A stretch of 60,030 bases of DNA, from NCBI GenBank assembly GCA_964560875.1, contig CAZLMW010000042.1:1-60030 (forward strand), in the 5' to 3' direction. Below are positions 1 to 7,351 of this stretch, piece after piece. Source of the stretch: CAZLMW01 sp964560875 (lineage in GTDB: Bacteria > Myxococcota_A > UBA9042). Every line of letters starts with the position of its first letter. The stretch's first letter is position 1. A model generated the notes under the pieces. That model saw only the letters and a program-made list of their open reading frames with translations. It ran no database searches and was not told the origin of the DNA. Made by a program: the position numbers and the translations under genes.

Positions 1-20
1 TCGGGTGGCCCGGACCCGGG

Positions 21-152
21 TTATCGCTCAGTCAGCGACTTCCAATCGGGCCTGATGGTTTTGGGCGCGACGATGAGCCCGACCGCTGCTCCACCGCTTA
101 CGAGCGCGGCGAGCACGCCGAGGATCAATAGCCCGAGGCCAAGCCCTTTCAT
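21..152 (-). CDS. small single-pass membrane protein, 43 aa
   Basis: A short frame starts at ATG (complement of 150-152) and ends with TAA (complement of 21-23). It is preceded by a GGAG-like ribosome binding site about six bases upstream. The product begins MKGLGLGLLILGVLAALVSG and continues as one Gly/Ala/Leu-rich hydrophobic helix (about residues 3-30) followed by a short charged tail ending in LTER. It lies 24 bp downstream of the kinase gene on the same strand, so co-transcription is likely. No family is recognised. A single helix with a short cytoplasmic or periplasmic tail would fit a small regulatory or structural membrane peptide, but that is inference. Confidence 0.6.
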   Translation of the reverse strand: MKGLGLGLLILGVLAALVSGGAAVGLIVAPKTIRPDWKSLTER

Positions 153-176
153 GGAGTGCTCCGTCCTGCCAGCGCG

Positions 177-1742
177 CTACTCGTCGCTGTCGATGGTCTC
201 GCCCGGGCGGGCGGTTTCGTCGGCGGGGTCGACCGTCGTGGGCAAGCGGCTGCCAAACTGCAGGTTCGTCTTGGCGAACTGCTGCCGACCGACACCTTTC
301 GCGCTGCCGTCCGGGACGTCCGACGCGCCCGACGCGTTGAACTTCGGCACGTTCAGGCCGGGAAGGTCGATCGCCAGCGCGTCCAGCGTCACGTCGCTCT
401 CGTCGAAGCTGACGCCGCCCGATTTGAGCCCCTCGGCCGAGATCTCGGCGGGTGTATCGACGACGACGCGAGCGGTACGCGCGAATTTGGGCGCGTTCTT
501 GGTGGCGGAGACGGGGACTGGCGGCGGCTCGGAAGACACGGCGGCGGGTTCGCGGTTGCGGATGGATGCCGCGCGGGCTGTGGGCGCGTCGAAGAGGTGC
601 ATCTCCCCGGTTTCATCGAGCCCGCTGTCGCCACTGTCGACCGGCTCGAAAGCGCCCGAAAGCGTCGCATCCAGGCCGTCGGGCAAGTCTTCTTCGTCGT
701 CCCGGTGCTGCATCGGGCGAGCACGCGGCACGACCGTTGACTGAAAACTGTCGTCGACCAGGAAGAGGTCGGTCGTATCGGTCGCCTCGAGCAGCGCCTT
801 GCGCATCGCGACCGCATCGGGCCAGCGGGCGCCGCGATCCTTAGCGATGGCGCGCATGATGACAGCCTCGACGGGGTGACCGGACAGCGCATCGTTGCGG
901 GTGCCGAGCATCGGCGCGTCTTCGGTGACGTGCATCGAGGCGAGCCGAATCGCGTCGGGATGGTCGAACGGCAGCGTGCCGGTGAGGCAGTAGTAGAGCG
1001 TAATCCCGAGCGAATAGATGTCGGTGCGCCCGTCGACCGGCTTGGCCAGCGCTTGCTCGGGGCTCATGTACGCGGGCGTTCCCTGCTGTGATCCGGGGTT
1101 GGTCTCGCGCAGGTTGGAGATCGCCGCAATGCCGAAGTCGAGCACCTTGATGACGAGGTCATCGGGACCCGCGCGGTGCAGGATGATGTTTTCGGGCTTG
1201 ATGTCGCGGTGAGCGAGGCCGCGCGAATGAGCTTCACCGAGGCTACGAAGCACACCCACGCCGACCATGGTGGCCATTTGCAGGCTCATGACCCGACCCT
1301 GGCGCGTCATGCGACGCAAGCGACGGGCGACCGAGTTGCCCTCGATGAGCTCGCAGACAAGGAAGATCTCACCGGCGTCGGACTGACCAAAGTCGTGAAC
1401 CTTGACCGTATTGGGGTGGACCAGCCGCGAGGTGAGCTCGGCTTCGGCGTAGAACAGCCGCGCGGCTTCGACGACATCGAGGGTGGGCGACGGGTTCATC
1501 ACCTTCACGGCGACGTTGTGGCCGGTGACGACATGGCGCGCCGAATACACAGTCGAGTTTGCGCCCTGCCCGATCTGACCACCGATGAGGTAGCGGTTGG
1601 CCAGCAATTCGCCGGTCGGGATTGTCTCGCGCCGCTTGACGCCGGGGACGATCGTTGGGACGTGGTCCCGCGGACAATGCGGCTCGGTCGTGGAGGACCC
1701 GCACCGGGGACAGAAGCGGCCGGATTCTATTGCGGCGGTCAT
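177..1742 (-). CDS. Hanks-type serine/threonine protein kinase with N-terminal zinc-ribbon-like motif
   Basis: A 521-residue protein with a complete eukaryotic-like kinase domain, about residues 50-320. Visible motifs are the glycine loop IGQGANSTV (57-65), the ATP-lysine in VAVKV (K80), HRDIKPEN (178-185), DFG (202-204) and the activation-segment end SPEQ. Residues 11-26 hold a CPRCG...HCPRD pair resembling half of a zinc ribbon, a common N-terminal add-on in myxobacterial kinases. The C-terminal 200 residues are acidic/Pro-rich and look disordered. I see no transmembrane helix, so the kinase is probably cytosolic. A GGAG motif precedes the ATG by 7 bases. It is divergent from the FG-GAP lipoprotein gene. 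Substrates cannot be read from the sequence. Confidence 0.93.
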   Translation of the reverse strand: MTAAIESGRFCPRCGSSTTEPHCPRDHVPTIVPGVKRRETIPTGELLANRYLIGGQIGQGANSTVYSARHVVTGHNVAVKVMNPSPTLDVVEAARLFYAEAELTSRLVHPNTVKVHDFGQSDAGEIFLVCELIEGNSVARRLRRMTRQGRVMSLQMATMVGVGVLRSLGEAHSRGLAHRDIKPENIILHRAGPDDLVIKVLDFGIAAISNLRETNPGSQQGTPAYMSPEQALAKPVDGRTDIYSLGITLYYCLTGTLPFDHPDAIRLASMHVTEDAPMLGTRNDALSGHPVEAVIMRAIAKDRGARWPDAVAMRKALLEATDTTDLFLVDDSFQSTVVPRARPMQHRDDEEDLPDGLDATLSGAFEPVDSGDSGLDETGEMHLFDAPTARAASIRNREPAAVSSEPPPVPVSATKNAPKFARTARVVVDTPAEISAEGLKSGGVSFDESDVTLDALAIDLPGLNVPKFNASGASDVPDGSAKGVGRQQFAKTNLQFGSRLPTTVDPADETARPGETIDSDE

Positions 1743-1817
1743 CGGGGCTCCGGTGTATCAACGGTGCATAGCACTTGCGAGCACGACGGGACAGGTGGGT
1801 GTGCTATACGCGCTGCC

Positions 1818-3914
1818 ATGAATGCTCTCAAGAAGATGCCCCAGTGGCACGTTTTCACAGCAACGGCCCTCCTCTCGATCGCGCTGATTATCAACGGCTG
1901 CGGCGAAGAAACGACACCAACCGGCAGCGGCGCGACCGACACCGCCGGCGCCACCAGCGACACGACCGACGCTGGGGCCGGAAACGACGCGGTTTCAGCA
2001 ACATCAGACGCGAAAACGCCCGAAGATACGGCCTCTGTCTGCCCCAAGGGCGTGATTGCCCCCATCGGGACGGGCTTTTTCAAGGACATCTCCGCTTCGA
2101 GCGGCATCCGCGTCGACAACGTGGTGCACGGCAGTGCCAAGCCGATCCCGATCAACGACCACAGCAGGCTCGGCTTCGTCGACATCGACGGCGACGGCCG
2201 CGACGACATCGTCTGCCACAGCCTCTTCCCCAACGCGACCAAGGGCATCCCACTCGAGCACCTCATCTACCGCAACAAGGGCGACGGCACGTTCGAGCAC
2301 ATCTCCGACAAGACCAACCTGCGCAAGGTCCAAGCGGGCTTCCTGGCGTTCGGCGATGTCGACAACGACGGCGACCAGGACTGCTTTGCCGGCCTCGACG
2401 TGCTCATGAACGGCGCGACCCACCAGATCCTGCTCAACGACGGCAACGGCGTCTTCACCAAGAAGTCCAACAGCGGCGTCGAAGTCGTGCCCAACGTCGC
2501 CGCCAACGCGGTCTTCGCGGACTTCAACGGCGACGCCAAGCTCGACCTCTTCATCGGCATGGGCCACACCAGCTACAAGTCGCCCAACCGCCTGCTATTC
2601 GGCAACGGAGACGGCACGTTCACCGACAAGTCCAGCCAGCTCAAAGACAACAAGAGCCAGCCGACGAACGGCAGCTTCTCGTGCGATCTCGACAACGACG
2701 GCGACCTCGACATCGTCGTCAGCAACTACGGCGTGTCCGTCGCATCGGGCCACAACGCCCTGTACCTCAACGACGGCAAGGGCAACTTCACCAACGTCGC
2801 GAGCGAGGCGGGCTTCGCGTTCCTCAAGACCGGCAACTACTGGCTCATCCAAAACGGCACGCTCAAGACCGATGAACCCAAACCCAAGGCGGCCGGCTAC
2901 ATCGGCAGCAACGGCTTTGGCAGCGACTGTGGCGACGTCAACGGCGACGGGCGCATGGACATCTTTCATACCGCCATCAGCCACCCCAACGCCGGCAACT
3001 ACTCGCGGACCTGGTCGGACCCGAGCCAGCTGCTCATCAACAAGGAGGCGAGTGGTGGATCGCTCAACTTCAAGCTCGAAAACGAGTTCGTGCTGCGCAA
3101 GCTCCCCTTCAACGAGGGTGACGTCGACGGCGCGATGGTGGATTTCGACAACGACGGCCGGCTCGACCTGTCCATCTCGCGCGACAAGAAGTACGAGGGC
3201 AACTACACCGGCATCGACCAGAAGGCGTGGTTTGGGCTGATGCACCAACAGCAGGACGGCACTTTTGCCTCGATCGGCCCGGACAGCGGCATCAATGCGA
3301 CCAAGAACACGCCGTCCGCGAGCCATGAGCTGTGCACCAACGACAGCACCTGCAAGGCGCCCGAGAAGTGTCTCGCCAAGCGGTGTCGCAACCCGTGCAC
3401 CAAGGACGCCGACTGCAAAGCCGCGCACGAGATCTGCCACACCGGGGGGTTCTGCAAGGACCTTTTGGCGATGAAAAGTGCGCAAAACCACGGCTGGGCC
3501 GACATCGACCACGACGGCGATCTCGACCTGCTCGTCGGCGGACGGGACACAGGTGGCGGACGGCCCAACTTCCTGTTCCGCAACGACCTGGGCAACAAGC
3601 TGCCATGGCTGCAGCTGTTCTTTGTGGGCGACGGCAAGAAGGTCAATCGCGACGCGATCGGCACGCGGGTGCAGCTCGTGGTGGCCGGCGCCTCGGGCCA
3701 AACGCGCGAGGTCAAGAGCAGCCGCGGCATGCACAACTCGATGGACACGCGCTGGCAGCACTTCGGCCTGGGCGACAGCGGCTGCGACTACACGGTGGCG
3801 GTGACGTGGCCCGACGGCGCAAAGGCGAGCTTCAAGGCGACGCAACTCGGCCCGAACAAGCGCTTCACGATCGCGTATCCCGACAAGCTGTCTGCCGGCT
3901 ATGCAAACCCGTAA
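1818..3914 (+). CDS. FG-GAP/VCBS repeat lipoprotein with C-terminal ASPIC/UnbV domain
   Basis: A 698-residue predicted lipoprotein. The start at 1818 is chosen because it begins a classic lipoprotein signal with lipobox LIINGC (Cys28); the frame is open upstream but that part runs antisense to the kinase. Residues about 115-480 carry repeated calcium-binding FG-GAP/VCBS motifs (DIDGDGRDDI, DVDNDGDQDC, DLDNDGDLDI), the signature of an integrin-alpha-like beta-propeller. About residues 500-550 form a Cys-rich insert with ten cysteines. The last 100 residues match the ASPIC/UnbV module (GTRVQL, SSRGMHNSMDTRWQHFGLG). Likely anchored in the envelope and binding Ca2+; ligand unknown. No clear Shine-Dalgarno is visible. 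Confidence 0.92.
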   Translation: MNALKKMPQWHVFTATALLSIALIINGCGEETTPTGSGATDTAGATSDTTDAGAGNDAVSATSDAKTPEDTASVCPKGVIAPIGTGFFKDISASSGIRVDNVVHGSAKPIPINDHSRLGFVDIDGDGRDDIVCHSLFPNATKGIPLEHLIYRNKGDGTFEHISDKTNLRKVQAGFLAFGDVDNDGDQDCFAGLDVLMNGATHQILLNDGNGVFTKKSNSGVEVVPNVAANAVFADFNGDAKLDLFIGMGHTSYKSPNRLLFGNGDGTFTDKSSQLKDNKSQPTNGSFSCDLDNDGDLDIVVSNYGVSVASGHNALYLNDGKGNFTNVASEAGFAFLKTGNYWLIQNGTLKTDEPKPKAAGYIGSNGFGSDCGDVNGDGRMDIFHTAISHPNAGNYSRTWSDPSQLLINKEASGGSLNFKLENEFVLRKLPFNEGDVDGAMVDFDNDGRLDLSISRDKKYEGNYTGIDQKAWFGLMHQQQDGTFASIGPDSGINATKNTPSASHELCTNDSTCKAPEKCLAKRCRNPCTKDADCKAAHEICHTGGFCKDLLAMKSAQNHGWADIDHDGDLDLLVGGRDTGGGRPNFLFRNDLGNKLPWLQLFFVGDGKKVNRDAIGTRVQLVVAGASGQTREVKSSRGMHNSMDTRWQHFGLGDSGCDYTVAVTWPDGAKASFKATQLGPNKRFTIAYPDKLSAGYANP

Positions 3915-3934
3915 CGTGTGACTGAGCCGACCCC

Positions 3935-4756
3935 ATGACCGATCATCTCGTCGTCCTCGATGTGTGGCCCCCCGCCGATGTGCAGGCGGCGGCACAGGCG
4001 TGGGCCACCATGTTCGGTGGTACGGCCATGGACCATGCTCGTCAGCTGCGAGCGTGCAAAGGGATCGCGGCCCAGAGACTCAGCGAAGTCGACGCCCGCT
4101 CCCTCGCCACGGCCCTGACCGACGCCGGCGCGCTCAGCTATGCGGTGCACCAATCGATGATGTCCGCGTTGCCGCGCCCGCTCACCGCCAGCCGCCTCGA
4201 CCCGAGCCACGAAGACGCGCTCTACACCCAGGTGAAGCTGACCGGCCCGCCCGAGAAGGTGCCGTGGCGGCAAATCGTGCTGGTGCTGCCGGCGCGCAAG
4301 CAGATCACCCGCACGACAACGACGGTGACCAAGGAGAAGGTCGGGATCGGCACCGCGGCGCTCGCGCTGTCCACCGGAATCGGCGCCGGCAAGGTCATCA
4401 AGGCCATCCGCAACAAGGGCGGTGACGTGCAAACGCGGACCGACCATTCGTCCCGCGAGCTGGTCGAGATCGTCGCCGTCGGGCCACTGCGCCGCATCCA
4501 TGCGTACGGTGACCGGCTGGACTACAGCGTGCTGGGCAAGGACCGAGTCCAGGGCAAAGGCAACTTCCCGCGCCTTCTGAGCCAGCTGCTCCCGCGCCTA
4601 CGACCCGAGCTCGCAAGCCACGGCGCGCTGCGCCGCTTCATCAAGGACGGCGGGGTCCCCGCGTCGCTGCACATCGGGGACAACAACGAACTGGCGGCGA
4701 TGTCGCGGTGGTTGCTGCTGCGGTCGGCGGCGCGACGACTCGCAACGCGCCGGTGA
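3935..4756 (+). CDS. hypothetical protein, 273 aa
   Basis: An ATG start 20 bp after the FG-GAP lipoprotein stop suggests a two-gene transcript. The product has no signal peptide. The N-terminal 75 residues (VVLDVWPPADVQAAAQAW...) are Ala-rich and probably helical. A central stretch, about 125-155, reads RTTTTVTKEKVGIGTAALAL, a short Gly/Ala-rich segment too weak to call a transmembrane helix confidently. The C-terminus is very basic (RSAARRLATRR). I do not recognise the family. High third-position GC like its neighbours and an uninterrupted frame support a real gene. Membrane association or nucleic-acid contact by the basic tail are both possible. Confidence 0.82.
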   Translation: MTDHLVVLDVWPPADVQAAAQAWATMFGGTAMDHARQLRACKGIAAQRLSEVDARSLATALTDAGALSYAVHQSMMSALPRPLTASRLDPSHEDALYTQVKLTGPPEKVPWRQIVLVLPARKQITRTTTTVTKEKVGIGTAALALSTGIGAGKVIKAIRNKGGDVQTRTDHSSRELVEIVAVGPLRRIHAYGDRLDYSVLGKDRVQGKGNFPRLLSQLLPRLRPELASHGALRRFIKDGGVPASLHIGDNNELAAMSRWLLLRSAARRLATRR

Positions 4757-5047
4757 GGCTGAATCCGGCACCGTCGACGCAGCGATTGCCAAAGCGTTCA
4801 CGGCGAGAGCGAGGCGCTGCAACGCATGGCTGCAGAAGAATGCAAGCTGATAGCGCCCAAACCGGGCACAAGGTTTGCACGCCTGCCCCCACAAACCGGG
4901 CCGTGGTCAGACCGACCGACGTGTAGCAGCTTAGCAAAGACGACGACGCATGGTGCGGGAAGGCGGCGGCCGTTGCGGTCGACCGGCATCCCTGTGCTTG
5001 AGAACAGCTGACACCGACGGTACAACGAGTGTACGAACGGAGACACC

Positions 5048-5274
5048 ATGGGCATCGTGACAACAAAGCTGACGGGAATCGGAAACTCGACCGGGGTCGT
5101 CATCCCAAGGGACACGCTGAGTTGAGTCTCAAAAAGGGCGATCAGGTAACGATCGTACGTACGGCTGAGGGCCTGCTTATCACGCCTTACGACCCGGAAC
5201 ACGACGAGCAGGTTCGGGTGGCGCGCGAGCACATGACGAGATATCGCAACACGATGAAGGAGTTGGCGCAGTGA
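5048..5274 (+). pseudogene. AbrB/MazE-like antitoxin, frameshifted
   Basis: Starting from ATG 5048 the frame reads MGIVTTKLTGIGNSTGVVIP, a textbook swapped-hairpin AbrB N-terminus, but hits TGA at 5123-5125 after 25 residues. The remainder of the domain (LSLKKGDQVTIVRTAEG, then a helical tail ending MKELAQ) continues in another frame to the TGA at 5272-5274. The break is at the CTGAGTTGAG stretch near 5115-5125. Loss of four bases from an original CTGGCTGAG would explain it and give the usual spacing between strands. A short GTAC-7 nt-GTAC inverted repeat (5020-5034) sits just upstream, where an autoregulatory operator would be expected. The gene is coupled to the Doc fragment by a GTGA overlap. 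Confidence 0.8.
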
Positions 5275-5372
5275 CCGTGCCGAGGTGGCTGAAGCGTTCC
5301 GCCGTGCTCACCATCCACCGCGAGGGCATTCGGCTGTTTGGCGGCTCGCTGGGGATCCCCGAGCAAGAATGA
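5271..5372 (+). pseudogene. Doc/Fic-family toxin, N-terminal fragment only
   Basis: The GTG at 5271 overlaps the antitoxin stop (GTGA). The frame reads VTVPRWLKRSAVLTIHREGI followed by RLFGGSLGI and then stops at TGA 5370-5372 after 33 residues. This matches the first helix of death-on-curing toxins (AVLAIHDEQIAEHGG-type start). The catalytic Fic motif HPFxxGNKR and the rest of the ~125-residue protein are missing. The cut is followed within about 110 bp by an IS110-type transposase remnant, so insertion and subsequent deletion are the likely cause. With the antitoxin also frameshifted, the module is probably dead. Order (AbrB-type antitoxin then Doc-type toxin) is a known arrangement. Confidence 0.72.
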
Positions 5373-5479
5373 CCGCGCGCCGCTGGCGCACAATCCATCG
5401 GCGCCGGCACATATAACATCCTGTTTCCAGACGGTTTTCCATAATCGACGTCTGAAAAAGGACGCCTTCGGCGGCTGCT

Positions 5480-5650
5480 CGGATCACCCCCCTCTCGAAC
5501 CAGGCTGTTGATGTGGATGAGCAGCTTGCGCATGACAGCCACCAGAGCGACCTTCGGGGGGGCTTGCCCCGGCTGACGAGCCGATCGTACTGCTGCGTCA
5601 AGTGGGCGTTGCGCCGCGAGGCCACCAACGCGGCCATGTACAGCCGACAG
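5480..5650 (-). pseudogene. IS110-family transposase, decayed C-terminal fragment
   Basis: On the minus strand, RLYMAALVASRRNAHLTQQY followed by DRLVSRGKPP is read in one frame and KVALVAVMRKLLIHINSLVR in another. Joined, they reproduce the C-terminal Transposase_20 region of IS110-family enzymes. The frame change falls in a run of seven C (complement of about 5556-5562), a typical homopolymer slip or sequencing error. Upstream sequence to about 5760 contains further short matches in shifting frames and no intact RuvC-like N-terminal domain. No terminal repeats could be defined; IS110 elements usually lack them. Inactive. Confidence 0.7.
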
Positions 5651-5766
5651 GGATCCGGTGATTGACACGGGATCCCCCGCCGCATAGAAGCACCTGTTCG
5701 CGTGACTGCAACGCGATCGGCGCCGCTTGATCCGCGGCTCGCCAACACCGCACTGGAACGGCTTCC

Positions 5767-6630
5767 ATGGGCTTGAGCAAGGGCAGCATCGGCTACATTC
5801 GCCTCGTCGCGATGGGGGACATCCCCGAGCAATTCGAGGAGCCGTACACCGACGCGCTCCTCGAAAACCAGTTCCGCGACCTCGACGCGCAAAGCGACGA
5901 AGAGGTGGTGCACGGCTGGGTGCGGCTGGATGACCCGCTGTCGACCCAGTTCAAGACCCACGAGCTGGTCCAGACCGGGCCTGTGATCCCGCTGTGTTTG
6001 CGCATCGACACCCTGAAAGTGCCGGCGGCGACGCTGCGGGCACACGTCAAACATCGCGAGAAGAAGAAGCTCGCCGAGTTTGGCCGCCCCAAGCTGACAC
6101 GCGCCGAAAAAGAACAGATCCGCACCGACGTCCGCCGCAACCTGCGCTCGCTCAGCTTGCCGAAGATGCAGCTCGCTGAGGCCATCTGGAACCTCGGCAC
6201 GGGCGAGCTCCGTTTGATCAGCACCTCCAAGTCCACGGTCGGCTTTTTCATCGAGCGCTTCGAGAAGACGTTTGGTCTCAACCTCAACGAGCTCGGCCCG
6301 CGCGGCTTGCTCTGGATGCGCGGCTTCACCGACGACGAGCTCGCCCGGCTGGGCGGCGTCGAGCCCGAGCGTTTTCACCTGCACGTCAACCCGCCGCGGA
6401 GCGTGCGCGCAGAGGGTGAAAGCAAAGACGCTGAGAGCCCAGACCCTGAGAGCCCAGACCCTGAGAGCCCAGACCCTGAGAGCCCAGACCCTGAGAGCCC
6501 AGACCCTGGGAGCCCAGACCCTGGGAGCCCAGACCCTGAGAGCCCAGACCCTGAGGGCCCAGACCCTGGGAGCCAGACCGGTCAGAGCACCGACGAGCCC
6601 GCGCCCGAACCGGCGCCGGAGGCCCCATGA
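5767..6630 (+). CDS. RdgC-like recombination-associated protein with tandem-repeat tail
   Basis: A 287-residue protein. Residues 1-220 follow the RdgC pattern: an opening KGSIGYIRL strand, GWVRL near residue 50, a KLTRAEKEQIRTDVRRNL helix around 110-130 and the AIWNLGTGELRLISTS strand pair around 140-155. RdgC proteins form ring-shaped dimers on double-stranded DNA and restrain RecA; that role is inferred here. Residues from about 221 to the end are an acidic, Pro-rich tail made of the pentapeptide ESPDP/GSPDP repeated about nine times, absent from classical RdgC. The stop overlaps the next gene's start (ATGA), implying translational coupling. The start ATG follows directly on the decayed IS/toxin debris, so its promoter may have been rearranged. 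Confidence 0.78.
   Translation: MGLSKGSIGYIRLVAMGDIPEQFEEPYTDALLENQFRDLDAQSDEEVVHGWVRLDDPLSTQFKTHELVQTGPVIPLCLRIDTLKVPAATLRAHVKHREKKKLAEFGRPKLTRAEKEQIRTDVRRNLRSLSLPKMQLAEAIWNLGTGELRLISTSKSTVGFFIERFEKTFGLNLNELGPRGLLWMRGFTDDELARLGGVEPERFHLHVNPPRSVRAEGESKDAESPDPESPDPESPDPESPDPESPDPGSPDPGSPDPESPDPEGPDPGSQTGQSTDEPAPEPAPEAP
6431..6579 (+). repeat. 15-bp tandem repeat, about 10 units, in RdgC-like tail
   Basis: The unit CTGAGAGCCCAGACC repeats with no spacing from 6431. Five units are identical; the later ones differ by A/G changes, and the last is degenerate by one base. Each unit encodes Glu/Gly-Ser-Pro-Asp-Pro. The near identity at synonymous as well as coding positions indicates recent slippage expansion, so copy number may vary between strains or be compressed in assembly. 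Confidence 0.95.
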
Positions 6631-7172
6631 GCGACGGCCTCAACCACCTCGGCCGCGAGTTCCTGACATGGCTCTGGTACGCCGCCGAGTCCAACGCCGA
6701 TGTTGTCGACGTCGATGGCGTCGGCTTTGTGCGTGTTTTGTTTGCGCAAAGGATGCTGCTGACCTCGCTGGGACCCGCCCAGGAGAACAGCTCGATCGCG
6801 TCGGACAGCCCCGCGCTCACCGACGAGGCGCGAGCGGCCCTGAAAACCGGCAAAAAAGTGGCCAAGGCTACGCTTTTGCTGGACCTTGACGAGCGGCACT
6901 TCGAGGTGACTGTGGATGCCGCGACCTTCGCCTTATCCGGCGTGAAGCTCCCGACCGTGATCAGCGACCACGAGGAGGAGCGACTCGCCGAAAGGTTGTC
7001 GCTGCTCGACGAGTTGGAATCGGTGCTGGACGGGCTCTACCTGCAGTTCGCACGACTGCGGCTCGATGAACCCGCCTGGTACCAAACCCGCGTTGCGATG
7101 CACGCGTGGGTGACATCCGACTACGACCCCTCGGCCGCCGAGGACGCGTCCATGACCCAAAAAGCCACTTAG
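6627..7172 (+). CDS. hypothetical partner of RdgC-like protein, 181 aa
   Basis: Starts at an ATG overlapping the stop of the RdgC-like gene, so the pair is almost certainly translated together. The product opens NHLGREFLTWLWYAAES and is alpha/beta in character with a long acidic helix around residues 110-145 (DHEEERLAERLSLLDELESV). No signal peptide or membrane segment. I do not recognise a named domain; the opening suggests a small soluble DNA-metabolism accessory, an inference from context only. The stop codon TAG lies inside the left arm of the 17-bp inverted repeat that follows, so the mobile-like element abuts or replaced the original 3' end. Confidence 0.85.
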   Translation: MSDGLNHLGREFLTWLWYAAESNADVVDVDGVGFVRVLFAQRMLLTSLGPAQENSSIASDSPALTDEARAALKTGKKVAKATLLLDLDERHFEVTVDAATFALSGVKLPTVISDHEEERLAERLSLLDELESVLDGLYLQFARLRLDEPAWYQTRVAMHAWVTSDYDPSAAEDASMTQKAT

Positions 7173-7338
7173 CAGACTGCGGGGAAACGAGAATCGTGAT
7201 TCGAATTGAGCCGGTACAGTCTGCTCGACTTTGGGGTGAGTCGGAAGAACCACGCTTTTTCAGACGAGGGGGATTGACTGAATCCCCCTTGCAAGCAAAC
7301 GGCACCTGCGGGGAAAACACGTTCCCCGCAGTCTGCTA
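7170..7338. repeat. 169-bp element with perfect 17-bp terminal inverted repeats (MITE-like)
   Basis: TAGCAGACTGCGGGGAA (7170-7186) is repeated exactly in inverted orientation at 7322-7338. The interior holds two strong hairpins: an 8-bp stem with 5-nt loop (7268-7275 with 7281-7288, GGGGGATT/AATCCCCC) and a 10-bp stem with 6-nt loop (7306-7315 with 7322-7331). The second hairpin uses the right terminal repeat, so alternative pairings compete. It contains no open reading frame of note. It separates the RdgC-like pair from the MBOAT gene and could act as a terminator, a non-autonomous transposon, or both. No clear target-site duplication is visible. Confidence 0.75.
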
Positions 7339-7351
7339 GCAGGACCCACCG

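Noticed and set aside
1775..1810. sigma-70 promoter TTGCGA...TATACG before the FG-GAP gene
   Set aside because: Spacing of about 24 bases is too long for a confident -35/-10 pair.
1176..1817. N-terminal extension of the FG-GAP protein
   Set aside because: Antisense to the kinase gene; the lipoprotein signal beginning at 1818 is the natural start.
6431..6579. CRISPR-like array
   Set aside because: Contiguous 15-bp units with no spacers, in frame with the protein.
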